NCBI GenBank assembly: GCA_024689505.1
Contig: JAILDJ010000242.1
Location: 1 to 38,401, forward strand
Length of the DNA: 38,401 bases
Direction: 5' to 3'
Source: Clostridiales bacterium
GTDB taxonomy: Bacteria; Bacillota; Clostridia; Lachnospirales; Bianqueaceae
Both the position numbers and the translations under genes were made by a program. The notes beneath the pieces are model-generated. The model was not told the DNA's origin. It saw only the letters and a list, made by a program, of their open reading frames with translations, and did not search any database. Positions 27,118 through 35,373 of the stretch are shown here, one piece after another (position 1 is the first letter of the stretch; each line of letters opens with the position of its first letter).

Positions 27118-28629
27118 TCATCCTCTCCAATGCGGGGTTTCGTGCTGTGCCAGCTCTTTCTTCCGGGCACGACGCTTCTTTCCGTTATCGATCGATTCTT
27201 TCCAGATGGACGGACTGAGCAGCAGGAGCAATGGCATGAGTTCCAGACGGCCGGCCAGCATGTCGAACATCAGGATCAATTTGGAGACCGGAGAAAAGAA
27301 TGCATAGTTGCCCCACGGTCCGACCAGTTCCAGTCCGGGACCGATATTATTGAAGGTCGCAGTCACTGCCGTAAAGGAAGATACCATATCGACCTTATCA
27401 AAACTTAAGATGAGCATGGAGAACGCAAAGATCATGACGTAGATCGCCAGATACACACTGACGGAACGCACGGTCTCATGCTCGATGGCACGGCCTTCAA
27501 AGTGCAGCTTGCGGACGCTGTGCGGATGGATATAATAACCGATCTCTTTCGGGATCGTCTTGAGCAGCATGACGATACGCGAGACTTTGATACCGCCGCC
27601 TGTACTGCCCGCGCAGCCGCCGATGAACATGATGGTCACGAGGATCGTCTTGGATTGCTGCGGCCATAAGTTGAAATCCGTCGTTGCGTAACCCGTCGTC
27701 GTCATGATGGAACTGACCTGGAAGTACGCGTCCGTCAGCGCCATCCCGATATGATGATACCGATACATGATGTTCAGCGTGATGAACAACGTGGAGAATG
27801 CCATGATCGCCAGGTACCAATGCAGTTCTTCGCTTTTCAGTGCATCTTTGATCTTACGCAGCAGGATGAAATAATAGATATTAAAGTTGATACCGAACAG
27901 CATCATGAAGATCGCGATGACGATCTTGCAGAACTGCGAATAGGACTGGATACTGGTGGACTTCACACCGAATCCGCCGGTGCCGGCCGTACCGAAACTG
28001 AGCGTCACGGATTCGAAACCGCTCATGCCGCCGATCTTCAGCAGGATGATCAGAGTGACCGTCATGGCAAAATAGATGGAATACAGTACGATCGCCGTCT
28101 GACGGATCTTCGGTGTCAGCTTGCCTACGACAGGCCCCGGGCTTTCCGCGCGTAACAGATACACGCTGGAACCACCGGAAATAGGAAGGATCGCAAGGAT
28201 AAAGACAAGCACGCCCATGCCGCCGATCCAATGGGTAAAGGATCTCCACATAAGACTGGTGCGGCTCAGCGCTTCTACTTCCAGCAAGATGCTGGCCCCG
28301 GTCGTCGTAAAGCCGGAAACAGTCTCAAACAACGCGTTGAAGACGTTCGGGATCTCTCCTGTGATCACGAACGGCGCTGCCCCGAAGAGGGAAAGGACGA
28401 TCCAGCAAAGGGCAACCGTAATAAAGCCTTCCTTCGCGTAGAATTTTGTTTGCGTCGGCTTTTTACGGATCAAAAGAAATCCGAAGAAGCACTCCACAAG
28501 CGCCACGATCAGATATGCAAGGCCTTGTCGCTCATGATAGAAAATGGACGTTGCACAGGGAAGCATGAACAGCATCGCTTCGCATTCCATGATCCATCCT
28601 ATGATATATACGATGATCTTGATATTCAT
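27118..28629 (-). CDS. trkH: Trk/Ktr potassium uptake system membrane subunit
   Basis: 503-residue channel-like subunit of TrkH/KtrB type with four pore repeats. The selectivity-filter segments are visible: TVSGFTTTGAS, SFGTAGTGGFG, MTTTGYATTDF and NNIGPGLE. About ten membrane helices are evident. ACGGAG precedes the ATG. It lies 11 nt after the trkA-type gene, which encodes the cytoplasmic gating ring, so the pair forms a complete K+ (or Na+-coupled K+) uptake system. Confidence 0.96.
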   Translation of the reverse strand: MNIKIIVYIIGWIMECEAMLFMLPCATSIFYHERQGLAYLIVALVECFFGFLLIRKKPTQTKFYAKEGFITVALCWIVLSLFGAAPFVITGEIPNVFNALFETVSGFTTTGASILLEVEALSRTSLMWRSFTHWIGGMGVLVFILAILPISGGSSVYLLRAESPGPVVGKLTPKIRQTAIVLYSIYFAMTVTLIILLKIGGMSGFESVTLSFGTAGTGGFGVKSTSIQSYSQFCKIVIAIFMMLFGINFNIYYFILLRKIKDALKSEELHWYLAIMAFSTLFITLNIMYRYHHIGMALTDAYFQVSSIMTTTGYATTDFNLWPQQSKTILVTIMFIGGCAGSTGGGIKVSRIVMLLKTIPKEIGYYIHPHSVRKLHFEGRAIEHETVRSVSVYLAIYVMIFAFSMLILSFDKVDMVSSFTAVTATFNNIGPGLELVGPWGNYAFFSPVSKLILMFDMLAGRLELMPLLLLLSPSIWKESIDNGKKRRARKKELAQHETPHWRG

Positions 28630-28640
28630 TTCGGCTCCGT

Positions 28641-30002
28641 TTATTTGTTAAAGAATCCCTGGATCGTTCCCACGCCCTGGATGGTCGTAATGATGACGAC
28701 GGAATCGCCCACCTGGATCGTATCTTTGCCTCGTGGAATGAAAGACTGTCCGTCACGCGTGATACAGCCGACCAGCGTATTGTTCTTGATCTTCAGATCC
28801 ACAAGACGTTCTCCCGTAATAAAGGACGGCTCCTTGATGATGAATTCAAGCGCCTCCACACGGTTGCCGATGATGCGGTACATCGTCTCGACTTCGCTGG
28901 CATCCTTGGAATTATTGCGTGCACGCACATAACGGATGATAGAGTCCGCAGTGATGCTCTTCGGATAGATGACGGTGCCCAGATCCATCTTCTCGACGAC
29001 AGAGTCGAAATTGACACGGTTGAGCTTCGTGACGACCTTGGTATCACTGTTCTGGATCGCGTACAGCGACAGCAGGATGTTTTCCTCGTCCCGGTTCGTC
29101 AGCGCTACGAAGGAATCCGAATAATCCAGGCCCTGCTCCAACAGCACGTTCTCGTCCGTACCATCGGCATTGATGACGACGGCTTTAGGCAGCAGGATGC
29201 TGAGTTCATCACAGCGGGCAGCGGATTTCTCGATGATCTTGACGTTCGTACCCATGTTCAGGAGCTCCGTAGCCAGATAGAAACCGTGCATGCCGCCGCC
29301 GACGATGATACAGGTACGCGCCGCGTTATCTGCGATACCGATCTTAGCGAAGAAATCACTCGCGTTGACTGGCGTGGCCAGTATCGTTACAATATCACCG
29401 GAACGCAATTCAAAACCACCGCTGGGGATCGTGACCTTGTTCTCACGCTCTACCGCGGTGACCAGGACGTCTGCCTTCAGGCGCATGGCAATACTGACGA
29501 TCTGCCTCTGATCCAGCACAGAATTCTCCGGAATGCGGAAGCGCATGAGTTCGACGCGGCCCTTGGCGAAGGGGTTGATGTCCAATACGGATTTCCGGCG
29601 CAGGATACGCGAGATCTCGGATGCGGACTCGAACTCCGGATTGATGATCATATCCAGCCCAAGGCCTTCTTTGATGAACTGGATCTCCTCACGGTACACC
29701 GGGTTGCGCACACGGGCGATCGTCGGACATTTGCTGGAACGTTTGGCAATGAGGCAGCAAAGAAGATTCAGTTCATCGGAATTGGTGACGGCGATCAGAA
29801 GTTCCGCACTTTCGACACCGGCTTCCTGGAGCACTTTATAACTGGCTCCGTTGCCTTCGATGCCCTGCGCGTCATACATGGAAACAACGGTCTGGACCTG
29901 TTTCACATCTTCATCGACCACCGTGATGTCATGACCTTCCGCGGTCAGGCGCTGCGTCAGTTCCATACCCAGCTTACCGCAGCCGACAATGATTATATCC
30001 AT
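28641..30002 (-). CDS. trkA: Trk system potassium uptake regulatory subunit (TrkA)
   Basis: 453 residues with two tandem RCK_N/RCK_C units, the two-unit TrkA form rather than single-unit KtrA. The first Rossmann loop is VGCGKLG (residues 6-12); a second is IIVGGGMHGF. Each unit ends with a TrkA-C domain, the last containing NNTLVGCITRDGQSFIPRG. It binds nucleotide (NADH/ATP) and gates TrkH. AAGGAG lies upstream. It is the first gene of the trkA-trkH-hydF unit and has its own promoter. Confidence 0.96.
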   Translation of the reverse strand: MDIIIVGCGKLGMELTQRLTAEGHDITVVDEDVKQVQTVVSMYDAQGIEGNGASYKVLQEAGVESAELLIAVTNSDELNLLCCLIAKRSSKCPTIARVRNPVYREEIQFIKEGLGLDMIINPEFESASEISRILRRKSVLDINPFAKGRVELMRFRIPENSVLDQRQIVSIAMRLKADVLVTAVERENKVTIPSGGFELRSGDIVTILATPVNASDFFAKIGIADNAARTCIIVGGGMHGFYLATELLNMGTNVKIIEKSAARCDELSILLPKAVVINADGTDENVLLEQGLDYSDSFVALTNRDEENILLSLYAIQNSDTKVVTKLNRVNFDSVVEKMDLGTVIYPKSITADSIIRYVRARNNSKDASEVETMYRIIGNRVEALEFIIKEPSFITGERLVDLKIKNNTLVGCITRDGQSFIPRGKDTIQVGDSVVIITTIQGVGTIQGFFNK

Positions 30003-30039
30003 AAAGCATTGCTCTCCTTAACGAGATTTTAATACCAAA

Positions 30040-30068
30040 ATTCTATACCCGAATCCATGCAATGTCAA
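30040..30068 (-). promoter_or_regulatory. promoter for trkA-trkH-hydF
   Basis: On the minus strand TTGACA (30068-30063), a 17-nt spacer and TAGAAT (30045-30040), 37 nt before the trkA ATG. It is a near-consensus SigA promoter, divergent from the sugar operon promoter. Confidence 0.8.
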
Positions 30069-30080
30069 TCGTGAAAATGA

Positions 30081-30109
30081 TTGATAATCCTTTACGAATA
30101 TGGTAAAAT
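30081..30109 (+). promoter_or_regulatory. promoter for the sugar isomerase-dehydrogenase operon
   Basis: TTGATA (30081-30086), a 17-nt spacer and TAAAAT (30104-30109), 34 nt before the ATG. The divergent trkA -35 is only 12 nt away, so the two promoters may interfere with each other. No clear operator or cre box was found. Confidence 0.75.
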
Positions 30110-30143
30110 CATGGCAACCTATCATGAACAAGGAGGACTCACC

Positions 30144-31001
30144 ATGTATCCTTTTTCCATCGGTGTCATGCTGGATTCATTCAAGGTCGACGTTGCGACC
30201 GCATTGGATAAAGCAGTCTCCGTAGGCGCATCCGGCCTGCAGGTCTATGCGACTTATGGTGAACTGGCACCCGAGAATATGCCCCCACAGAAACGTCGGG
30301 ATTTTCTGGCCAGCGTCAAAGACCATGGCCTCGTGATTTCCGCCCTTTGCGGTGATCTGGGCCGCGGTTTCGGCAATGCCGAGCTCAACCCGGGTCTGAT
30401 CGAGAAATCCAAGCGGATCCTGGATCTGGCTAAAGAACTGGAGACAAATGTCGTCACTACACATATCGGCGTCGTGCCTAGCGATCCTGCCCATCCCCGC
30501 TATCAGATCATGCAGGCTGCCTGCCGTGAACTGGCCGCCTACGCAGATTCTCTGGACGCTCATTTTGCGATCGAGACCGGACCTGAGGAAGCAGCTACTT
30601 TAAAAGCTTTCCTTGACAGTCTGCACTCCACCGGTGTTGCGGTCAATCTGGATCCCGCCAACTTCGTTATGGTCACGGGTGACGATCCCGTACAGGCTGT
30701 ATATACACTCAAGGATTATATCGTCCATACCCACGCGAAGGACGGCCGCCGTTTGTTCTACAAGGATCCGGAGATCGTGTATGGCATCAAGAAAGAGATC
30801 AATGACGTTGCCGATACCATCGTCGAAGGTGCGTCCTTCATCGAAGTTCCCTTGGGTGAGGGTGATGTTGATTTCACCAATTATCTGAAAGCGCTCAACG
30901 ACATCGGCTACACCGGATATCTGACCATCGAGCGTGAAGTCGGTGATGATCCGGAAGCGGACATCCGCAAGGCAGTTTCATTCCTGAAAGCCAGGATCTA
31001 A
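30144..31001 (+). CDS. xylose isomerase-like TIM-barrel sugar phosphate isomerase/epimerase
   Basis: 285 residues from the ATG at 30144, preceded by AAGGAGG with seven bases between; a longer reading from 30081 would begin at the promoter. The fold is AP-endonuclease-2/IolE-like: [13 protein letters not shown] at the start, metal-ligand type acidic residues in FAIETGPEE and NLDPANFV, His in IVHTHAKDG and the terminal Glu of LTIEREVG. It is followed at 26 nt by a Gfo/Idh/MocA dehydrogenase, the usual pairing for inositol-like or keto-sugar metabolism. The exact substrate cannot be assigned. Confidence 0.9.
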   Translation: MYPFSIGVMLDSFKVDVATALDKAVSVGASGLQVYATYGELAPENMPPQKRRDFLASVKDHGLVISALCGDLGRGFGNAELNPGLIEKSKRILDLAKELETNVVTTHIGVVPSDPAHPRYQIMQAACRELAAYADSLDAHFAIETGPEEAATLKAFLDSLHSTGVAVNLDPANFVMVTGDDPVQAVYTLKDYIVHTHAKDGRRLFYKDPEIVYGIKKEINDVADTIVEGASFIEVPLGEGDVDFTNYLKALNDIGYTGYLTIEREVGDDPEADIRKAVSFLKARI

Positions 31002-31027
31002 TATCATACAGGTAAGGAGAACCTATC

Positions 31028-32092
31028 ATGAACAAATTGAAAGTCGGCATCATCGGGACCGGCAGCATTTCCAACGAACATATCCAGGCGTATCTGAAGA
31101 ATCCCCGCGTCGAACTGTACGCCTTCTGCGACATCAATCCGGATCAATTGGCGATGATGGCCGAGAAATACGGTGTTACCCGCACCTTCACGGATTATAA
31201 CGAGATGCTGGCCCTGCCCGAGCTGGACGCCGTCAGTGTCTGCACCTGGAACAGCGTCCACGCGCCTGCGACCATCGCAGCTTTGAACGCCGGCAAAAAC
31301 GTCCTCTGCGAAAAGCCCATGGCACTCAACGCCGAGCAGGCCCGTCAGATGAAAGAAGCCGCCGATAAAAACGGCAAGCTTCTGATGATCGGTTTCGTCC
31401 GCCGCTATGGCAACGACTGCAAGATCATGGAAGACTTCGTCAACTCCGGTTATTTTGGAGAGATCTACTATTCCAAGGCCACATACCTGCGCCGCAACGG
31501 CAATCCCGGCGGCTGGTTCGGCGATAAGTCCCGCTCCGGCGGCGGTCCTCTGATCGACCTAGGCGTCCACGTCATCGACCTGACCCGGTACCTGATGGGC
31601 AAGCCGCGTCCCGTTTCTGTCTATGGCGCGACCTTCCAGAAACTGCTCAACCGTCCGAACATCATCAGCGATGGCAAGGCGTACACTTCTTCCACTCGTG
31701 AAGAAAAGGTCATCTGCGATGTCGAGGATCTGGCCACCGCCATGATCCGCTATGATAATGGTTCCGTTCTTCATTTTGAAGCCAGCTTCTCCCTGAATAT
31801 CAAGAAGGACGAAGGCAAGATCGAATTCTTCGGCACCAAAGGCGGCGCCAAGCTGGATCCGGATCTGGAGATGTACTCCGAGATCAATAACTATATGGCA
31901 GACGTCAAGCTTACCAACGAGACTTCCCTTTCCTTCGATGGTCTGTTCGCCGCTGAGATCAATCACTATGTGGACTGTATCCTGGACGGTGTGCCCTGCA
32001 AGTCTCCTGCGGAAGATGGTATCACTCTGATGGAGATCCTGGACGCGGCCTATGAAAGTGCCCGTACCGGTCACGAAGTGATCCTGGACTGA
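31028..32092 (+). CDS. Gfo/Idh/MocA family NAD(P)-dependent dehydrogenase
   Basis: 354 residues. The N-terminal Rossmann loop is GIIGTGSIS (residues 7-15), and the CEKPMALN segment carries the family Glu-Lys-Pro. The catalytic-type region is SGGGPLIDLGVHVIDLTRYL, with the conserved Asp and His. AAGGAG precedes the ATG. It is the second gene of a two-gene sugar operon, ended by a strong terminator. Family members oxidise hydroxyls of inositols or sugars; which one is unknown. Confidence 0.93.
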   Translation: MNKLKVGIIGTGSISNEHIQAYLKNPRVELYAFCDINPDQLAMMAEKYGVTRTFTDYNEMLALPELDAVSVCTWNSVHAPATIAALNAGKNVLCEKPMALNAEQARQMKEAADKNGKLLMIGFVRRYGNDCKIMEDFVNSGYFGEIYYSKATYLRRNGNPGGWFGDKSRSGGGPLIDLGVHVIDLTRYLMGKPRPVSVYGATFQKLLNRPNIISDGKAYTSSTREEKVICDVEDLATAMIRYDNGSVLHFEASFSLNIKKDEGKIEFFGTKGGAKLDPDLEMYSEINNYMADVKLTNETSLSFDGLFAAEINHYVDCILDGVPCKSPAEDGITLMEILDAAYESARTGHEVILD

Positions 32093-32117
32093 TCCGGTCG
32101 ACTCTATAATAATATGC

Positions 32118-32155
32118 AAAAGGCATGATCCAACGATCATGCCTTTTCTTTTTTT
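32118..32155 (+). terminator. intrinsic terminator of the sugar operon
   Basis: AAAAGGCATGATC, loop CAAC, GATCATGCCTTTT: a perfect 13-bp stem followed by CTTTTTTT. It lies 25 nt after the dehydrogenase stop. It also sits 23 nt beyond the 3' end of the minus-strand permease gene, and its A-run could serve that transcript too. Confidence 0.96.
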
Positions 32156-32177
32156 CGAAAATGTGTCTGTATTGCTC

Positions 32178-32948
32178 TTACGCAAGATCTGCCCGCATCC
32201 TGCGTCGGAATGCCAGAATCGCGAGGGTAAGGATCACCACCGCGCATACAGAAACGATAGCCAACGGTTTCCAGAATGCATTTCCGGTAAATTGCAATTG
32301 CATGGCGGCGCGCACGGTTTTAGTGCAGTAGTAAAATGGCAGACAGCGGCAGATCTTCAGCATGACACCACCCGTCGCATCCGCGTCGAACCAGATACAG
32401 CCGAGAAACGATCCTAAAGAGATCAGAATGGAACACATGCCTGGGGCGGCCTTCTCATTGAACAAAGTACCGGCCAACAGGCCAAAACCGATGAACAGCA
32501 CAGCTGACGGAAGACCCAGCACGATCCCCAAAATCAAGCCGGAGATCTTCAGATCCGCCTTGGTGATCAGTGCGATGATGAAAGCCGTGATCACTGTGAT
32601 CACTGCCTGGATCAGGTATAAAAGCAGCATCGGAAGGATATAACCGCCGATAAAATCCCGGGACGTCATGGGCGTCGCGTACATACGGACCAGGAAGGAA
32701 CCGCTGCGGTCCTTCGCCACAGTGATCGCCATGAACAGCATAATGAATGTCTGAGCGAACACGAGGATCCCGCCGGAAAGATTCTCGATGTGAAATACGG
32801 TCATGCCTGCTTCTTTCGGAATGCTTTGATCGACCAGCGTCATGATGATCAACATGACCAATGGGAAACCGAGACAAAAGATATAACTCAAAGGATCCCT
32901 AAGGATCTCTTTTCTGTTTCTTTCTGTGAACGCAAGAAGTCTATGCAT
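32178..32948 (-). CDS. ABC-2 type transporter permease
   Basis: 256 residues from the ATG at 32948 (MHRLLAFTERNRKEILRDP), which overlaps the ATPase stop by 8 nt and has AAAGGGG upstream; a longer reading is unsupported. An amphipathic N-terminus is followed by about six membrane segments, with the ABC-2 layout (first helix LSYIFCLGFPLVMLIIMTLV, later SGLILGIVLGLPSAVLFIGF). Together with the ATPase it forms a drug- or lipid-type exporter. Substrate is unknown. Confidence 0.92.
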   Translation of the reverse strand: MHRLLAFTERNRKEILRDPLSYIFCLGFPLVMLIIMTLVDQSIPKEAGMTVFHIENLSGGILVFAQTFIMLFMAITVAKDRSGSFLVRMYATPMTSRDFIGGYILPMLLLYLIQAVITVITAFIIALITKADLKISGLILGIVLGLPSAVLFIGFGLLAGTLFNEKAAPGMCSILISLGSFLGCIWFDADATGGVMLKICRCLPFYYCTKTVRAAMQLQFTGNAFWKPLAIVSVCAVVILTLAILAFRRRMRADLA

Positions 32949-33678
32949 CGATCGTACGCCCCTTTCCTGCGATTTCGACAAAAGCATTTTCCAGGCCCTT
33001 CTGTCCGGAGATCGCTTCTATCTCGGCCAAAGTTCCAACCGCACAGATCCGTCCGTCGATCAGGATCGCGATCCGATCAGAAAGCTGTTCAGCCTCCTCC
33101 ATATAATGCGTAGTCAGTACGATGGTGATCTTGCCCTTCAGCGCTTCGATAGCCTGCCACAATTCACGGCGCGCCAGCACATCCAACCCTAACGTCGGCT
33201 CATCAAGGAACAGCAGTTTCGGTGCTCCGATCAATGCCATGGCGATGGAGAGCTTACGTTTCCAGCCGCCTGAGAGCGTCTTGGCGCGCGTGTGCGCAAC
33301 TTCCTCCATGTGGAAGATTCGTATCATTTCTTCGACCTTTTCTTTGGCCTGGGTACCGTGTTTGCCATATACGGCAGCCATGAACTCCAGGTTTTCCCGC
33401 ACTGTCAGATTGTCCGCTACAGCGGTATCCTGGGGCGAGATCCCGATCCTCGCCTTGACCTCATTGGGCTGCGTTCTTACATCGAAACCCAACACGTGTG
33501 CTTCTCCCTCCGTCGGTTCCGACAGACAGGAAAGCATCCGGATGGTGGTCGTCTTGCCTGCTCCATTGACGCCTAAAAGCGAGAAGAGTTCACCCTCTTC
33601 GACCGTCAGATCCATATGATCGACAGCGACCTTGGTTTTGTACCGTTTCGTCAGACCTTTGATCTCGATTGCTTTCAT
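32941..33678 (-). CDS. ABC transporter ATP-binding protein (ABC-2/drug export type)
   Basis: 245 residues. Walker A is GVNGAGKTT (36-44), the Q-loop region is ISPQDTAV and Walker B is LLFLDEPTLGLD. The H-loop is TTHYMEEAE. The signature is LSGGWKRKL, a variant of LSGGQ seen in ABC-2 exporters. AAGGGG lies before the ATG. It follows the HTH-AbrB regulator gene by 10 nt and overlaps the permease, so all three form one unit. Confidence 0.95.
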   Translation of the reverse strand: MKAIEIKGLTKRYKTKVAVDHMDLTVEEGELFSLLGVNGAGKTTTIRMLSCLSEPTEGEAHVLGFDVRTQPNEVKARIGISPQDTAVADNLTVRENLEFMAAVYGKHGTQAKEKVEEMIRIFHMEEVAHTRAKTLSGGWKRKLSIAMALIGAPKLLFLDEPTLGLDVLARRELWQAIEALKGKITIVLTTHYMEEAEQLSDRIAILIDGRICAVGTLAEIEAISGQKGLENAFVEIAGKGRTIDA

Positions 33679-33688
33679 ATGTTTCCCC

Positions 33689-34063
33689 TTATACTTTTAC
33701 CAGCGCGATCCCCTTGTCCTCATCCGCCAGAACGATCATGTTGTCGCCCGGCTCCAGATGAAACATCTTCCTGCATTCCACAGGCAGTGTGATCTGGCCT
33801 TTATCGTTGATTTTTACGATCCCGAATAGATATTTACCATCGCCGTCATTCTCCGGTTGGTCATATTGTCTTAGAAGACGGTCGACCGTCATCTGATACA
33901 AATCCGCCAACTTGATGCAGCTTTCAATATCCGGTTTCGTCTCGCCCCGTTCCCATTTTGCCACAGCCTGACGCGTTACACCCAGTTTTTCCGCGATATC
34001 TTCCTGCGTCAGATTGTTGATGATACGGAGCCTCTTTAGATTATTGAATGATATGCCGCTCAT
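33689..34063 (-). CDS. HTH (Cro/C1) plus SpoVT/AbrB two-domain transcription regulator
   Basis: 124 residues. Residues 7-61 form an HTH_3 domain with the recognition helix in LGVTRQAVAKWERGE. Residues 79-124 form an AbrB/SpoVT swapped-hairpin DNA-binding domain (KINDKGQITLPVECRKMFHLEPGD). The gene thus joins two DNA-binding folds in one small protein. GGAGGG lies six bases before the ATG. It heads the ABC exporter operon, so it probably controls the exporter and itself; a palindrome overlaps its promoter. Confidence 0.9.
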   Translation of the reverse strand: MSGISFNNLKRLRIINNLTQEDIAEKLGVTRQAVAKWERGETKPDIESCIKLADLYQMTVDRLLRQYDQPENDGDGKYLFGIVKINDKGQITLPVECRKMFHLEPGDNMIVLADEDKGIALVKV

Positions 34064-34083
34064 TTGTATCCCTCCGCGTTTTT

Positions 34084-34111
34084 ATTATATCTTCTCAAAA
34101 TGTTAATGCAA
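34084..34111 (-). promoter_or_regulatory. promoter of the regulator-ABC operon
   Basis: On the minus strand a perfect TATAAT (34089-34084), 20 nt before the regulator ATG. The best -35 is TTGCAT (34111-34106) with a 16-nt spacer, a weak match that may need activation. The -35 lies inside the palindrome described separately. Confidence 0.7.
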
Positions 34112-34150
34112 CCAACCAAAACATACATCTATGTTCTGATTGGTTGCATT
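34105..34150. promoter_or_regulatory. 46-nt inverted repeat between thiI and the regulator gene
   Basis: Arms AATGCAACCAA and TTGGTTGCATT (11 bp, perfect) enclose AACATA-CATC-TATGTT (6 bp). It lies 11 nt after the thiI stop and covers the -35 of the regulator promoter. It could end the thiI transcript (A-rich before, TTAACATTTT after) or be an operator for the HTH protein; both are possible. Confidence 0.7.
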
Positions 34151-34161
34151 TTCCGAATTTG

Positions 34162-35367
34162 TTAAAGTTTGATAACGCCGTTCGGACGCGCTATATAGAT
34201 CTCGCTGTCACGCACGGCCGTATCGATCTGACTGTCGATCTGATCCAGGTGAGACTCGCTTTTGAGGATCCTTTCAAGTTTCGGCTTTGTTTCCGGATGC
34301 TTCGCCACAAAGATCGTGCAGCAGTCCTCATATGGCAGGATCGACGTTTCGAAGGTATCGATCTTTTCAGCGATCTCAACGATATCCTGCTTGTCGAAAC
34401 CGATGACGGGACGGAATACGGGCAGGTCTGCCGCGGCATTGGTACAGTACAGGCTGGCCATGGTCTGGCTGGCCACCTGCCCCAGGCTTTCACCTGTGAT
34501 CAGCGCCTTTGCACCTTCCAGATCTGCAATGCGCTCCGCGATCCACATCATCGCCCGGCGCATGATGATCGTCAACTGTTCATGAGGGCATTTCTCGTAG
34601 ATATCCAGCTGGATCTCCGTAAACGGGACCACATAGACACGGATGGGGCCGGCATACAAGGAAATACGTCTCGCCAGTTCCAGGACCTTGTCCCGCGCCC
34701 GATCCGTCGTATAGGGATGTGCATGGAAATACACCGCGGAAAGCTCCACACCACGTTTGGCCATCATCCATCCTGCCACCGGAGAATCGATACCGCCAGA
34801 CAGCAGTAATGTGGCTTTGCCGCCGGTGCCCACCGGCATACCGCCGCAGCCGGGATAGGTGCGACTGTAGACGTAAACACGGTTGCGTAGTTCACAAAAC
34901 ACCTTGACCTGAGGCTCGTGCACGTCCACGGTCCAGCCTGGGATCTCGTTGAGCACCGCTTCACCCAAAGCGCTCGCGATCTCCATGCTGGTCATCGGAT
35001 ATTTCTTGTTCGCCCTGCGTGCTTCGATCTTGAACGAATACTGCTCATCCGGCGCGTATTCACGGCGGATATGATCCAGCGTCATCTGTTTCAGGCTTTC
35101 TATACTGTCATCGTCGAATACATCCACCGGGCTTACGCCAATGACGCCGAAGACTTTACCAGCCCGCTCCACCGCCTCGCGGACCCATGTCTCCGGGAGT
35201 TCTTCCCGCGGTTCGACCAGGAAACGTCCTTGCTCTTTGGAGATCCAGAAATCCCCGATTGGCGTCAAAGCGTGTTTGATATTCATGATCAGTACGTTTT
35301 CGAACTGATACCTGTTATTGCCTTTGATGGCGATCTCACCATATTTGATCAGCAGACCTTTTTCCAT
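34162..35367 (-). CDS. thiI: tRNA 4-thiouridine synthetase ThiI (no rhodanese domain)
   Basis: Transfers sulfur to U8 of tRNA and can serve thiazole synthesis. 401 residues: an NFLD and THUMP region to about 165, then a PP-loop ATPase domain with SGGIDS (190-195). The roughly 80-residue rhodanese domain of the E. coli enzyme is absent, as in Bacillus ThiI, which takes sulfur straight from a partner desulfurase. The C-terminus retains PYEDCCTIFVAK. The ATG is 6 nt after the nitroreductase-NUDIX stop, with GGAG about 11 bases upstream. The nearby desulfurase gene fits the partner role. Confidence 0.96.
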   Translation of the reverse strand: MEKGLLIKYGEIAIKGNNRYQFENVLIMNIKHALTPIGDFWISKEQGRFLVEPREELPETWVREAVERAGKVFGVIGVSPVDVFDDDSIESLKQMTLDHIRREYAPDEQYSFKIEARRANKKYPMTSMEIASALGEAVLNEIPGWTVDVHEPQVKVFCELRNRVYVYSRTYPGCGGMPVGTGGKATLLLSGGIDSPVAGWMMAKRGVELSAVYFHAHPYTTDRARDKVLELARRISLYAGPIRVYVVPFTEIQLDIYEKCPHEQLTIIMRRAMMWIAERIADLEGAKALITGESLGQVASQTMASLYCTNAAADLPVFRPVIGFDKQDIVEIAEKIDTFETSILPYEDCCTIFVAKHPETKPKLERILKSESHLDQIDSQIDTAVRDSEIYIARPNGVIKL

Positions 35368-35373
35368 CTATAC

